NCBI RefSeq assembly: GCF_024721315.2
Contig: NZ_JANFAK020000084.1
Coordinates: 1-37,616, forward strand
Length of the DNA: 37,616 bases
Direction: 5' to 3'
Source: Streptomyces sp. Isolate_45
GTDB taxonomy: Bacteria > Actinomycetota > Actinomycetes > Streptomycetales > Streptomycetaceae
Shown: positions 8,126 through 16,342 of the stretch, piece by piece
How the letters are laid out: each line of letters starts with the position of its first letter
How positions within the stretch are numbered: position 1 is the first letter of the stretch
Program-made: the position numbers and the translations under genes
The notes under the pieces: model-generated
What the model saw: only the letters and a program-made list of their open reading frames with translations
Databases searched by the model: none
Told to the model about the DNA's origin: nothing

Positions 8126-8776
8126 TTACTCCGCCATTCCGTGCCTGACCGCCCACAATGCGGCCTGCGTCCGGTCGGAGAGGTCCAGTTTCATCAGGAT
8201 GTTCGAGACGTGCGTCTTGACCGTCTTCTCCGACAGCACCAGCGCGCGGGCGATCTCCCGGTTGGAGCGGCCGTCCGCGATGAGGCCGAGGACCTCGCGT
8301 TCGCGGTCGGTCAGGGCGCCGGGGCGGCCCGCGGAGGAGGGCTGGTCCTCCTGGGCGAGGAGCGCCTGTGCCACCTCGGGCTGGAGCAGGACGTGGCCCG
8401 CGTGCACGGAGCGGATGGCTCCGGCCAGGGCGTCGGGGTCGATGTCCTTGTAGACGTACCCGGCGGCGCCGGCCCGCAGGGCGGGGACGACCGTGCGCTG
8501 CTCGGTGAAGCTGGTGACGATCAGGACCCGTGCCGGGTTCCCCAGGGCGCGCAGCCGTCGCAGGGCCTCGATGCCGTCGGTGCCCGGCATCTTGACGTCC
8601 ATGAGGATGACGTCGGGCCGCAGTTCCTCGGCGCGCTCGATGCCCTCCTCGCCGTCGCCGCCCTCGCCGACCACCTCTATGTCGTCCTGGACCTCCAGGA
8701 ACGTGCGCAGGCCGCGCCGGACGACCTGGTGGTCGTCGACCAGCAGGACGCGGATGCGGACCGGGGTGTCAGCCAC
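8126..8776 (-). CDS. NarL/FixJ-family response regulator
   Basis: A 216-residue response regulator. The receiver domain (about residues 8-122) has the acidic pair DD14-15, the phospho-acceptor Asp60 in LMDVKMPGTDG, the Thr/Ser switch in IVTSFTEQ and the conserved Lys in GYVYKDID. The LuxR-type HTH (about 152-212) has LTDREREVLGLIADGRSNREIARALVLSEKTVKTHVSNILMKL. The GTG start (8776) overlaps the stop of the upstream kinase gene by 8 bases, so the two are translationally coupled and form a cognate pair. Target genes are unknown; the adjacent chpE downstream is a possible but unproven one. Confidence 0.95.
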   Translation of the reverse strand: MADTPVRIRVLLVDDHQVVRRGLRTFLEVQDDIEVVGEGGDGEEGIERAEELRPDVILMDVKMPGTDGIEALRRLRALGNPARVLIVTSFTEQRTVVPALRAGAAGYVYKDIDPDALAGAIRSVHAGHVLLQPEVAQALLAQEDQPSSAGRPGALTDREREVLGLIADGRSNREIARALVLSEKTVKTHVSNILMKLDLSDRTQAALWAVRHGMAE

Positions 8777-9935
8777 CGGGGACCTCCATCTCGATCGTGG
8801 TGCCCTTGCCGGGCTCGGAGTGGACCTCCAGCCGTCCGCCGGAGCCGCTCGCGCGGTCCCGCATGGAGACCAGCCCGAGGTGGCGGCCCGCCTTGCGGAC
8901 CGTGGAAGGGGAGAAGCCGCGGCCCCAGTCGCGTACGCGCAGGACCGCGCCGCCCGCCGGGGTCCGGGCGAGGGCGACCTCGACGCGGTCCGCGCCGGAG
9001 TGCCGCAGGGCGTTGTGGAGGGCTTCCTGGGCGACGCGCAGGAGCGCCTCCTCCTGGTTCGCGGGCAGGGCCCGTACGCCTTCGCAGGTGAAGGAGACGT
9101 GCGCGGCGTGGGCCCGGTCCAGGACGCGGACGTGGTCGCGCAGGGTCGCGACGAGCCCGTCGTCGTCCAGTGCGGCCGGGCGGAGCTCGGTCACGGCGGC
9201 GCGCAGTTCGTCGGCGGCCTCCGCGGCCAGGGCGGCGACCTGGTGGAGCTCGTCCTTGGCCCGGACGGGGTCGCGGTCCACGAGGGCGGCGGCGGCCTGG
9301 GCGGTGAGGCGCAGGGAGAACAGTTTCTGGCTGACGGCGTCGTGCAGCTCGTGGGCGAGGCGGGAGCGCTCCTCGGCGATGGTCAGCTCGCGGCTGCGCT
9401 CGTAGAGGCGGGCGTTGGTGAGGGCGATGGCCGCGTGCTGGGCGAGGAGGGAGAGGAGCTCCTCGTCCGCGTCGGTGAAGCCGACGGGGTGGTCGACGCC
9501 GCCGGGGGCGCTCCCGGGGGCGGGGCGCTTGTTGGCGAGGAAGAGGGCGCCGAGGGTCTCCTCGCCGTCCCTGATGGGCATGCCGAGGAAGTCGGACATG
9601 TCGGGGTGGGCGGCGGGCCAGCCCCCGAAGCGCGGGTCCTGGCGCACGTCGGCCAGCCGCTCGGGGGCGTCCTGGTGGAGCATCGCGGCGAGGACCCCGT
9701 GCTGGCGGGGCAGGGGGCCGATGCGGCGCCACTGTTCCTCGCTGATGCCGTCCACGACGAACTGGGCGAAGCCCCCGTGGTCGTCCGGGACGCCGAGGGC
9801 GGCGTACTCGGCGTCGAGGAGTTCGCGGGCCGAGGCGACGATCGTGCGCAGTACGTCGTGGACCTCCATGCGGCGGCTCATGGCGAGCAGCGCGGTGCTG
9901 ACGGCAGCGAGTCCCGTGCAGGGTCCGTAGTGCAT
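8769..9935 (-). CDS. GAF-domain sensor histidine kinase
   Basis: A kinase of about 388 residues. An N-terminal GAF domain (about residues 25-175) is followed by a HisKA_3 dimerisation domain with the phospho-His near residue 198 (AHELHDAVSQKLFSLRL). The HATPase domain has an N-box (AQEALHNALRHS), DWGRGF and GLVSMRDRA, and the protein ends in GTTIEMEVPGG. There is no membrane segment, so it is probably a cytoplasmic sensor reading a small ligand or redox cue through GAF. The start is taken as ATG 9935 (MHYGPCTGL), where homology should begin; a longer frame to 10097 would add a proline-rich, unlikely extension. It is coupled to the response regulator gene by overlap. Confidence 0.92.
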   Translation of the reverse strand: MHYGPCTGLAAVSTALLAMSRRMEVHDVLRTIVASARELLDAEYAALGVPDDHGGFAQFVVDGISEEQWRRIGPLPRQHGVLAAMLHQDAPERLADVRQDPRFGGWPAAHPDMSDFLGMPIRDGEETLGALFLANKRPAPGSAPGGVDHPVGFTDADEELLSLLAQHAAIALTNARLYERSRELTIAEERSRLAHELHDAVSQKLFSLRLTAQAAAALVDRDPVRAKDELHQVAALAAEAADELRAAVTELRPAALDDDGLVATLRDHVRVLDRAHAAHVSFTCEGVRALPANQEEALLRVAQEALHNALRHSGADRVEVALARTPAGGAVLRVRDWGRGFSPSTVRKAGRHLGLVSMRDRASGSGGRLEVHSEPGKGTTIEMEVPGG

Positions 9936-10295
9936 GGGATCACCGTACCGGCGGCCCTGACCTGCGGGATCGGGCATCGGGACTAGGTCGGTGGGCCCGG
10001 GGCGTACGGCGGAGGGAGGGGGCGGCGGGGCCGCCGGGTCCGCCCTGGGGACGAGGCGGGCGGGCGGCGGGCCATCCCGGGGGAGGACATCCGTCACGTT
10101 GTGCGTTGCTGTCGCAACGGTGGGCGAGATCGTTACGTGACCGATGTGAGCCCCGGCATAGGACCCACATCACTTACGAAGCTGCGTAGTGGACAGGTAA
10201 AGGTCCTGTCAGGTCGGTTGCGCCTAGTGCGGTGACCGTCATTCCGGATTCGTCCCGGGGCCCTGATCCACTAAGCGGGATCGTACGTCACACCT
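9936..10295. other. intergenic region with small hairpins, divergent promoters
   Basis: This is the first part of a 472-base gap between the kinase and the transglycosylase gene. Visible structures are CGTTGC/GCAACG (10104-10119), CACTTACG/CGTAGTG with a bulge (10171-10191) and GACAGG/CCTGTC (10192-10210). A possible promoter GTGACC, 16 bases, TAGGAC lies at about 10139-10166 on the plus strand. If it is used, the transglycosylase leader would be about 240 bases. I looked for the c-di-AMP (ydaO) riboswitch found before some Streptomyces wall-lytic genes, but its conserved core is not seen. Confidence 0.4.
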
Positions 10296-10325
10296 TTGCC
10301 AGGCGTTTTTGCCACCGCTAAGAAT
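10296..10325 (+). promoter_or_regulatory. sigma-70 type promoter for transglycosylase gene
   Basis: TTGCCA (10296-10301), a 17-base spacer and TAAGAA(T) (10319-10325) give a good vegetative-type promoter. It would start transcription near 10332, about 76 bases before the ATG at 10408. The assignment is by motif only. Confidence 0.5.
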
Positions 10326-10407
10326 GTCGACGTCGCACAGCGCCGCGGGTCCCGGATCCGAGCGGCGCCTTCCTGCGACTCCCGCTATTCGAAGAGGTTG
10401 CCCCGCC

Positions 10408-11052
10408 ATGTCTGCTTCCAGCACTCCCGGTCACAGTCGTCTGACGAAGGCACACAAGCTGTCCGTTGCCGGTGTCGCCACGCTCGGTGCCGCCGCGCTC
10501 GCCTTCTCCCTCGTCCCGGCCGGTGCCGCGGAGACGCAGTCGGTGACGATCAACGCCGCCCCCGTGGCGTGGACCCCGACGGTTCAGCAGCACCTCGGCG
10601 CGCAGCAGGCCGTCGCGAGCAAGCTGGCGAAGGACACGGCGGCCGCCAAGGCCAAGGCCGCTGCCGCCGCCAAGGCGGAGCGCGACAAGACGGCGGCCGC
10701 GAGCCGGTCCGCGGTCCGCACCCCGGTCTTCGCGAACAACCTCGACGGTTGGATCAAGGAAGCGCTCTTCATCATGAAGCGCGAGGGGATTCCGGGCACG
10801 TACTCCGGCATCCACAAGAACGTCATGCGCGAGTCCAGCGGCAACCCGCTGGCGATCAACAAGTGGGACATCAACGCCCAGAACGGCATTCCCAGCAAGG
10901 GTCTGCTCCAGGTCATCTACCCGACCTTCAAGGCGTACCACGTCAAGGGCACCAAGTTCGACCAGTACGACCCGGTCGCGAACATCGTCGCCGCCTGCAA
11001 CTACGCGGCCGACCGCTACGGCTCCATGGACAACGTCAACAGCGCCTACTAG
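10408..11052 (+). CDS. secreted lytic transglycosylase-like (SLT) protein
   Basis: A 214-residue secreted protein. A signal peptide covers about residues 1-45 (SRLTKAHKLSVAG, then a hydrophobic run ending in PAGAAET). Next is an Ala/Lys-rich, probably helical linker (about 70-105). The C-terminal SLT domain has NVMRESSGNPLAINKWD with the presumed catalytic Glu142, SKGLLQVIYPTFKAYH, and NIVAACNYAADRYGS. It likely cleaves peptidoglycan outside the membrane. The ATG at 10408 follows GAAGAGG. The domain is of the short actinobacterial type, without LysM repeats. The following perfect palindrome ends the transcript. A role in growth or development is inferred from the family only. Confidence 0.9.
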   Translation: MSASSTPGHSRLTKAHKLSVAGVATLGAAALAFSLVPAGAAETQSVTINAAPVAWTPTVQQHLGAQQAVASKLAKDTAAAKAKAAAAAKAERDKTAAASRSAVRTPVFANNLDGWIKEALFIMKREGIPGTYSGIHKNVMRESSGNPLAINKWDINAQNGIPSKGLLQVIYPTFKAYHVKGTKFDQYDPVANIVAACNYAADRYGSMDNVNSAY

Positions 11053-11077
11053 GCCACTGACGTCCCGCACCCCCATG

Positions 11078-11125
11078 CGCCTCAGGGCGGCCCCCGGAAT
11101 TCCGGGGGCCGCCCTGAGGCGTTTT
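11078..11125. terminator. 44-nt perfect palindrome, bidirectional terminator
   Basis: Bases 11078-11099 are exactly complementary to 11100-11121, centred on GGAATTCC, with TTTT directly after on the plus strand. It lies between two convergent genes (stops at 11052 and 11169) and almost certainly ends transcription from both sides. The absence of any loop sequence is unusual; the hairpin tip must open a few base pairs. Confidence 0.92.
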
Positions 11126-11168
11126 CCGTGCGCGGGGCGCGGGCGCGGGGCCCGCGTGCGCGGTGTCG

Positions 11169-13712
11169 TTACTTGCCGGCCCGCATGACCTCGGGCTCGT
11201 GGCGGCGCAGCAGGCGCTGGACCAGGAAGCCGCAGGCGACGCCGATGAGCAGCAGGACGGTGATGTTCAGGCTCCACTGCCCGGCGGTGGCGTCCCAGAG
11301 CGGGTCGGTGTTCGTCGGGTTGTCGCGGTCCCACGGCGGCATGAGCCTGCCGAGGTTCAGCGTGGTGCCGGCGGCGGCGACGGCCCAGCGGGACGGCATC
11401 AGCCAGGCGAACTGTTCCAGGCCCGGGGAGTCGTAGACCTGGAAGAGGATGCCGGTGAAGACGACCTGGACGATCGCGAACATGACCAGCAGCGGCATCG
11501 TCTTCTCGGCGGTCTTGACCAGCGAGGAGATCACGAGGCCGAACATCATCGAGGTGAAGCCGAGGGCGATGACCGACACGCACAGCTCGACGGCCGGCGG
11601 CATCAGCAGGCCCTCGGTGGGCAGGTCGCGCGGGAAGAAGCCGATCGCGCAGATGACCACGCCCTGGACGGCCGTGATGACGCCGAGAACGATCACCTTC
11701 GACATGAGGTACGCGGACCGGGACAGGCCGGTCGCGCGCTCACGCTCGTAGATGACGCGTTCCTTGATCAGTTCTCGGACCGAGTTCGCGGCGCCCGAGA
11801 AGCACATGCCGACCGCGAGGATCAGCATGATCGTGCCGGCGTCGCCGTTGAACTGGGACGGCGGGCGCGGGGGCGCGAGGCCGAAGGTCGCGGGGATGAC
11901 CGTGGACACCACACCCAGCACCGCGGGCAGGATCAGCATCAGGCCGATGAAGCCCTTGTCGGAGGCGATCACCGAGACGTAGCGGCGGATCAGCGTCCAG
12001 AGCTGCGAGCCCCAGCCCTGCGGCTTGGGCGGGCGCATCTGCTGCGGCGAGGGGAAGGCGACGGACTGCGGGGCGACCGCGTCGATGTCGGCGGCGTACA
12101 GCTGGTAGTGCTGCGAGCCCTTCCAGCGGCCGGCCCAGTCGTAGTCGCGGAACTCCTCGAAGGCGGAGAACACGTCGGCCCAGGTGCTGTAGCCGAAGAA
12201 GTTCAGCGCGTCGTCCGGCGGGCCGAAGTAGGCGACGGAACCGCCGGGGGCCATGACCAGCAGCTTGTCGCAGATGGCCAGCTCGGCGACGGAGTGGGTG
12301 ACGACGAGGACCGTGCGGCCGTCGTCGGCGAGGCCGCGCAGCAGCTGCATGACGTCGCGGTCCATGCCCGGGTCGAGGCCGGAGGTCGGCTCGTCCAGGA
12401 AGATCAGCGACGGCTTGGTGAGCAGCTCCAGGGCCACGGACACGCGCTTGCGCTGACCACCGGAGAGCGAGGTGATCTTCTTGTCCTTGTGGACGTCGAG
12501 CTTGAGCTCGCGCAGCACCTCGTTGATGCGGGCCACGCGCTCGGACTCGGCGGTGTCGCCGGGGAAGCGGAGCTTGGCCGCGTACTTGAGGGCGGTGCTG
12601 ACCTTCAGTTCCTTGTGCAGGATGTCGTCCTGCGGGACCAGGCCGATGCGCTGGCGGAGCTCCGCGAACTGCTTGTACAGGTTGCGGTTGTCGTAGAGGA
12701 CGTCGCCCTGGTCGGCGGGCCGGTAGCCGGTCAGTGCCTTCAGGAGGGTCGACTTGCCGGAGCCGGAGGGACCGATGACGCCGATGAGCGACTTCTCCGG
12801 GACGCCGAAGGTGACGTCCTTGAGGATCTGCTTGCCGCCGTCGACGGTCACGGTGAGGTGGCGGGCCGAGAAGGAGACCTCGCCGGTGTCGACGAACTCC
12901 TCCAGTCGGTCGCCGACGATGCGGAACGTCGAGTGGCCGACGCCGACGATGTCGTTCGGGCCGAGGAGCGCCGTGCCGGACTTGGCGAGCGGCTGACCGT
13001 TGACGTAGGTGCCGTTGTGGCTGCCGAGGTCGTGGATCTCGAAACGGCCGCCGGGCATCGAGCGGAACTCGGCGTGGTGGCGGGAGACCTGGAGGTCGGA
13101 GACGACCAGCTCGTTCTCCAGCGCACGGCCGATGCGCATGACGTGGCCCAGCGAGAGCTGGTGGAACGTCGTCGGGCTGCGGTGGTCGTGGTAGCCGGGG
13201 TTCGGCGCGGTCTGCGCCGGGCCGCCGGCCTGCTGCTGCGGCACGTGCGGCTGTCGGCCCTGGTGCTGCGGCTGCTGGTGGTGCGCCTGCTGCTGGTGCT
13301 GCGGCTGCTGCTCCCAGGGCTGCTGCTGGGCCGGGGCCCGGTAGGCCGGGGCCTGCTGGTGCGCCTGCCCCTGCGCGGCCGGGGCCTGGTAGGCCGGGGC
13401 CGACTGGGCGGCGGCCGGGGCGGCGGCGGTCAGGTCGAGCCGCGGACCGTCGGTCGCGTTGCCCAGGTGGACCGGCGTGCCGGGCACGAGCTCGGTCTGC
13501 TGGACCCGCGCTCCGCGCACGTAGGTGCCGTTGGTGCTGCCGTGGTCCTCGATGCCCCAATTCCGGCCGTTCCAGGTGATGGTGGCGTGCCGCCACGACA
13601 CCCGGGCGTCGTCGATCACCACGTCACCCTGGGGATCACGCCCCAACGAGTACGACCGGGACGGATCCAGCGTCCAGGTCCTGCCATTCAATTCCAGTAC
13701 GAGTTCCGGCAC
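11169..13712 (-). CDS. FHA-domain ABC exporter (ABCG-like, Rv1747 type)
   Basis: An 847-residue fusion. FHA domain 1 (about residues 10-90: GRDPQGD, SWRHA, STNGTYV) is followed by a Gln/Pro/His-rich linker (about 95-175), then FHA domain 2 (about 175-260: IGRALEN, SRHHAEF, SHNGTYVNG). The ATPase has Walker A GPSGSGKS (314-321), signature LSGGQRKR (416-423) and Walker B LIFLDEPTSGLD (436-447). A six-helix ABC2 permease ends the chain (about 580-847). The order matches M. tuberculosis Rv1747, an exporter controlled by phosphothreonine binding and Ser/Thr kinases. The GTG start at 13712 has only a weak ribosome site. The substrate is unknown; a cell envelope component is likely by analogy. A palindrome overlaps its presumed promoter. 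Confidence 0.93.
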   Translation of the reverse strand: MPELVLELNGRTWTLDPSRSYSLGRDPQGDVVIDDARVSWRHATITWNGRNWGIEDHGSTNGTYVRGARVQQTELVPGTPVHLGNATDGPRLDLTAAAPAAAQSAPAYQAPAAQGQAHQQAPAYRAPAQQQPWEQQPQHQQQAHHQQPQHQGRQPHVPQQQAGGPAQTAPNPGYHDHRSPTTFHQLSLGHVMRIGRALENELVVSDLQVSRHHAEFRSMPGGRFEIHDLGSHNGTYVNGQPLAKSGTALLGPNDIVGVGHSTFRIVGDRLEEFVDTGEVSFSARHLTVTVDGGKQILKDVTFGVPEKSLIGVIGPSGSGKSTLLKALTGYRPADQGDVLYDNRNLYKQFAELRQRIGLVPQDDILHKELKVSTALKYAAKLRFPGDTAESERVARINEVLRELKLDVHKDKKITSLSGGQRKRVSVALELLTKPSLIFLDEPTSGLDPGMDRDVMQLLRGLADDGRTVLVVTHSVAELAICDKLLVMAPGGSVAYFGPPDDALNFFGYSTWADVFSAFEEFRDYDWAGRWKGSQHYQLYAADIDAVAPQSVAFPSPQQMRPPKPQGWGSQLWTLIRRYVSVIASDKGFIGLMLILPAVLGVVSTVIPATFGLAPPRPPSQFNGDAGTIMLILAVGMCFSGAANSVRELIKERVIYERERATGLSRSAYLMSKVIVLGVITAVQGVVICAIGFFPRDLPTEGLLMPPAVELCVSVIALGFTSMMFGLVISSLVKTAEKTMPLLVMFAIVQVVFTGILFQVYDSPGLEQFAWLMPSRWAVAAAGTTLNLGRLMPPWDRDNPTNTDPLWDATAGQWSLNITVLLLIGVACGFLVQRLLRRHEPEVMRAGK

Positions 13713-13742
13713 TCCAGCCCCACTTAAGTCCCCCGAGAATCC

Positions 13743-13762
13743 CCCTGACGTCAGGGAGTCTA
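13743..13762 (-). promoter_or_regulatory. candidate promoter with palindromic operator before FHA-ABC gene
   Basis: On the minus strand TAGACT (13762-13757) is a plausible -10 box. It is followed directly by the perfect 14-base palindrome CCCTGACGTCAGGG (13743-13756), which would cover the transcription start, 31-44 bases before the GTG. That placement fits repressor binding. The rest of the 315-base gap up to serB (13763-14027) shows a small hairpin GGACGGA-TG-TCCGTCC (13981-13996) and a possible serB -10 (TACGGT, 14013-14018), but no gene. Confidence 0.45.
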
Positions 13763-14027
13763 GGGATGGCGAACATCCGGGGGAACTATTTCAGGCCTGC
13801 GGCCACATGTGGAATCGGGGCCTCGCGGGGTGCCCCCGTCCGCCGGTCGGCGGGGGCAAAAGTCGCCCGGAGAGTGAAATACGGGGACTTCTCGCCCGGG
13901 TGTCGCGAGGACGCGGAGCCGGCCCGCGGCCGCCGGGGCGCACCGGGCGGGCCCGCGCGAGGGGGGCGGTTCAGGGAGTGGGACGGATGTCCGTCCGCCG
14001 GAGCCGGGAAGATACGGTGAGGGCACC

Positions 14028-15227
14028 ATGAGCGCTTCGCAGACCTCCGACGTCCCCACCCTCCTCGTCAAGATCTTCGGCAAGGACCGTCCCGGGATCA
14101 CCGCCGGGCTGTTCGACACCCTCGCCGCCTATTCCGTCGATGTCGTCGACATCGAGCAGGTCGTCACCCGTGGCCGCATCGTCCTGTGCGCCCTCGTCAC
14201 CAAACCGGCCGGCGCCGGCGAGGGCGAGTTGCGGGCCACCGTCCACAGCTGGGCAGAGTCGCTCAAGCTCCAGGCCGAGATCCTCTCAGGGACCGGCGAC
14301 AACCGGCCGCGTGGCAGTGGGCGCTCCCACGTCACCGTCCTCGGGCACCCGCTCACCGCGGAGTCCACCGCGGCCATAGCCGCACGGATCACCGGGTCCG
14401 GCGGCAACATCGACCGCATCTTCCGGCTCGCGAAGTATCCGGTGACGGCGGTCGAGTTCGCCGTGTCCGGTGTGGAGACGGAGCCGCTGCGCACCGCCCT
14501 GGCCACCGCCTCCGCGCAGATCGGCGTCGACGTGGCCGTGGTCTCGGCGGGGCTGCACCGCCGGGCGCAGCGGTTGGTCGTGATGGACGTGGACTCGACC
14601 CTGATCCAGGACGAGGTCATCGAGCTCTTCGCCGCGCACGCGGGCTGCGAGGCCGAGGTCGCGGAGGTGACCGAGCGGGCGATGCGCGGGGAGCTGGACT
14701 TCGAGCAGTCCCTGCACGCCCGGGTCGCGCTGCTGGCGGGGCTGGACGCGTCGGTGGTGGACAAGGTCCGCTCCGAGGTCCGGCTGACCCCCGGCGCGCG
14801 GACGTTGATCCGCACGCTGAAGACCCTCGGCTATCAGGTGGGCGTGGTCTCGGGCGGGTTCACCCAGGTGACGGACGACCTGCGGGAGCGGCTCGGGCTG
14901 GACTTCGCCTCGGCGAACACTTTGGAGATCCTGGAGGGGAAGCTGACCGGCCGGGTCACGGGCGAGATCGTGGACCGCGCCGGCAAGGCCCGACTGCTGC
15001 GGCGCTTCGCCGCCGAGGCGGGTGTTCCGCTGGCCCAGACCGTGGCGATCGGGGACGGCGCCAACGACCTCGACATGCTGAACGCCGCGGGTCTGGGAGT
15101 GGCCTTCAATGCCAAGCCGGTGGTGCGCGAGGCCGCGCACACGGCGGTGAACGTGCCCTTCCTGGACGCGGTCCTGTATCTGCTCGGCATCACCCGCGAG
15201 GAAGTCGAGGCCGCTGACCTGGCCTGA
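14028..15227 (+). CDS. serB: phosphoserine phosphatase SerB with N-terminal ACT domains
   Basis: A 399-residue HAD-type phosphatase that dephosphorylates phosphoserine in the last step of serine synthesis. The N-terminal half holds two ACT-like regulatory domains (about residues 8-85: VKIFGKDRPGITAGLFDTLA; about 98-175: HVTVLGHPLTAES). The HAD domain has motif I DVDST with nucleophile Asp187 and Asp189, motif II in VVSGGFTQVTDDL, the Lys of motif III, and motif IV AIGDGANDLDML. The length matches actinobacterial SerB2. ATG at 14028 follows GGTGAGGG. A terminator follows. The ACT domains suggest control by serine or another amino acid. Confidence 0.95.
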   Translation: MSASQTSDVPTLLVKIFGKDRPGITAGLFDTLAAYSVDVVDIEQVVTRGRIVLCALVTKPAGAGEGELRATVHSWAESLKLQAEILSGTGDNRPRGSGRSHVTVLGHPLTAESTAAIAARITGSGGNIDRIFRLAKYPVTAVEFAVSGVETEPLRTALATASAQIGVDVAVVSAGLHRRAQRLVVMDVDSTLIQDEVIELFAAHAGCEAEVAEVTERAMRGELDFEQSLHARVALLAGLDASVVDKVRSEVRLTPGARTLIRTLKTLGYQVGVVSGGFTQVTDDLRERLGLDFASANTLEILEGKLTGRVTGEIVDRAGKARLLRRFAAEAGVPLAQTVAIGDGANDLDMLNAAGLGVAFNAKPVVREAAHTAVNVPFLDAVLYLLGITREEVEAADLA

Positions 15228-15258
15228 CGGGCCGGAAGCACCACATCGGACTTTCCAT

Positions 15259-15290
15259 ACCGCCCGGTCGGGTTATCCCGGCCGGGCGGT
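15259..15290 (+). terminator. terminator after serB
   Basis: A 14-bp stem (15259-15272 with 15277-15290, one G-U pair) with a TTAT loop is followed by CTTTC. It separates serB from the four-gene oxygenase operon. Confidence 0.85.
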
Positions 15291-15529
15291 CTTTCATATC
15301 CGGCCACCGGAAGCCCACCCGCGAGGCGCCCGAACCGGACACGACCACCCCTCGGCGAACCGAACGCGCCACGGCGGATCAACGCAATCCTCCCGGACGC
15401 AAGAGTCATTTCGGACAACGGGTGCCCGAAGTCGCCCTATTCTCACTCCACTTGCGACAAATACTGTGACCGCTCTGTCGTGAACGCGACAGCGACCATC
15501 GGTCAGTCTTGATCGTTCAAGGGGAAACA
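15291..15529 (+). promoter_or_regulatory. promoter region of oxygenase operon with inverted repeat
   Basis: This non-coding stretch precedes the SDR gene. The clearest signal is CTGTCG-TGAACG-CGACAG (15475-15492), an inverted repeat with a 6-base spacer whose arms extend imperfectly to CGCT/AGCG. A possible -10 (TACTGT, about 15463-15468) lies just upstream, so the repeat would overlap the transcription start and could bind a repressor. The -35 is not convincing. No regulator gene adjoins the operon. A ribosome site AAGGGGAAAC precedes the ATG. Confidence 0.35.
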
Positions 15530-16342
15530 ATGGTGACTCGAAGTGTCCTCGTCACCGGAGGTTCGGGCGGTATCGGCCGGGCCTGCGTGGAGAGGTTCGC
15601 CCTGGAAGAGGACTGGACGGTCTGGTTCACCTACCGCAACGGCCGGGCCCGGGCCGAGGAGCTGGTGCACGAACTGGCCCTCACCGGCCACGCCAAGGTG
15701 GAGGCCTTCCCCTTCGACCAAGGGGACTGGGAGGACCACCAACGACTCCTGGAGAGGCTTCCCGGCCCGGTCGAAGTCCTGGTGAACAACGCCGCCGTCG
15801 GATCCAAGACCATCGACCAGTACACCGACGGCTCCCGGCACGAGAAGGCCTCGGAGTTCTTCCGGATCAACGCGGTGGGCCCCCTGTGGCTCACCGAACA
15901 GTTGCTTCCCGGCATGCTGGAAAACGGCTACGGCAAGATCATCAACATCTCCAGCGTGGGTGGCGGGATCTTCCAGTTCCCCGGCTTCCACCCCGCCGAC
16001 GGCATGAGCAAGGCCGCGCTCACCTACCTGACCCGGCACCTCGCCGCCGACCTGGTGCACAGCCCGGTGGACGTCTTCGCGGTATGCCCCGGCGCGGTCG
16101 ACACCGCGATGTTCCAGGCCAGCACCCTAGACAAGCTCTCGCCCGAGGAACTCGCGGCCCTGACCGCCCGGCTGCCCAAGAGCCGCCTGATCCGCTCCGA
16201 GGAGATCGCGGAACTGGTCTGGTGGCTGGCGGGCGATCACTCCACCTCGCTCCACGGCTCCGTCATCGACGCCTCCATGGGCCTCGGGGTCAACCCGGGA
16301 CTGCTCACCGCCGCCGGCGTCGACAGCGGGAGGGGCCGATGA
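15530..16342 (+). CDS. SDR-family protein with altered catalytic Tyr (operon gene 1)
   Basis: A 270-residue short-chain dehydrogenase/reductase-fold protein. The cofactor motif TGGSGGIG (residues 9-16), NNAAVG (86-91), Ser142 in INISS and Lys161 in MSKAALTYL are all present. However, the position four before the Lys, where SDRs have the catalytic Tyr (YxxxK), is Asp157 (PADGMSK). There is also a two-residue extension between the Ser and Lys compared with FabG in this window. It may therefore be a weakly active or differently working enzyme, or a non-reductase. ATG at 15530 follows AAGGGGAAAC. Its stop overlaps the next start (ATGA), so it is first in a coupled four-gene operon. The substrate is unknown. 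Confidence 0.88.
   Translation: MVTRSVLVTGGSGGIGRACVERFALEEDWTVWFTYRNGRARAEELVHELALTGHAKVEAFPFDQGDWEDHQRLLERLPGPVEVLVNNAAVGSKTIDQYTDGSRHEKASEFFRINAVGPLWLTEQLLPGMLENGYGKIINISSVGGGIFQFPGFHPADGMSKAALTYLTRHLAADLVHSPVDVFAVCPGAVDTAMFQASTLDKLSPEELAALTARLPKSRLIRSEEIAELVWWLAGDHSTSLHGSVIDASMGLGVNPGLLTAAGVDSGRGR

Noticed and set aside
9936..10407. c-di-AMP (ydaO) riboswitch before the transglycosylase gene
   Set aside because: The conserved core with GAACCCGUCAGCUAACC was not found; only simple hairpins are present.
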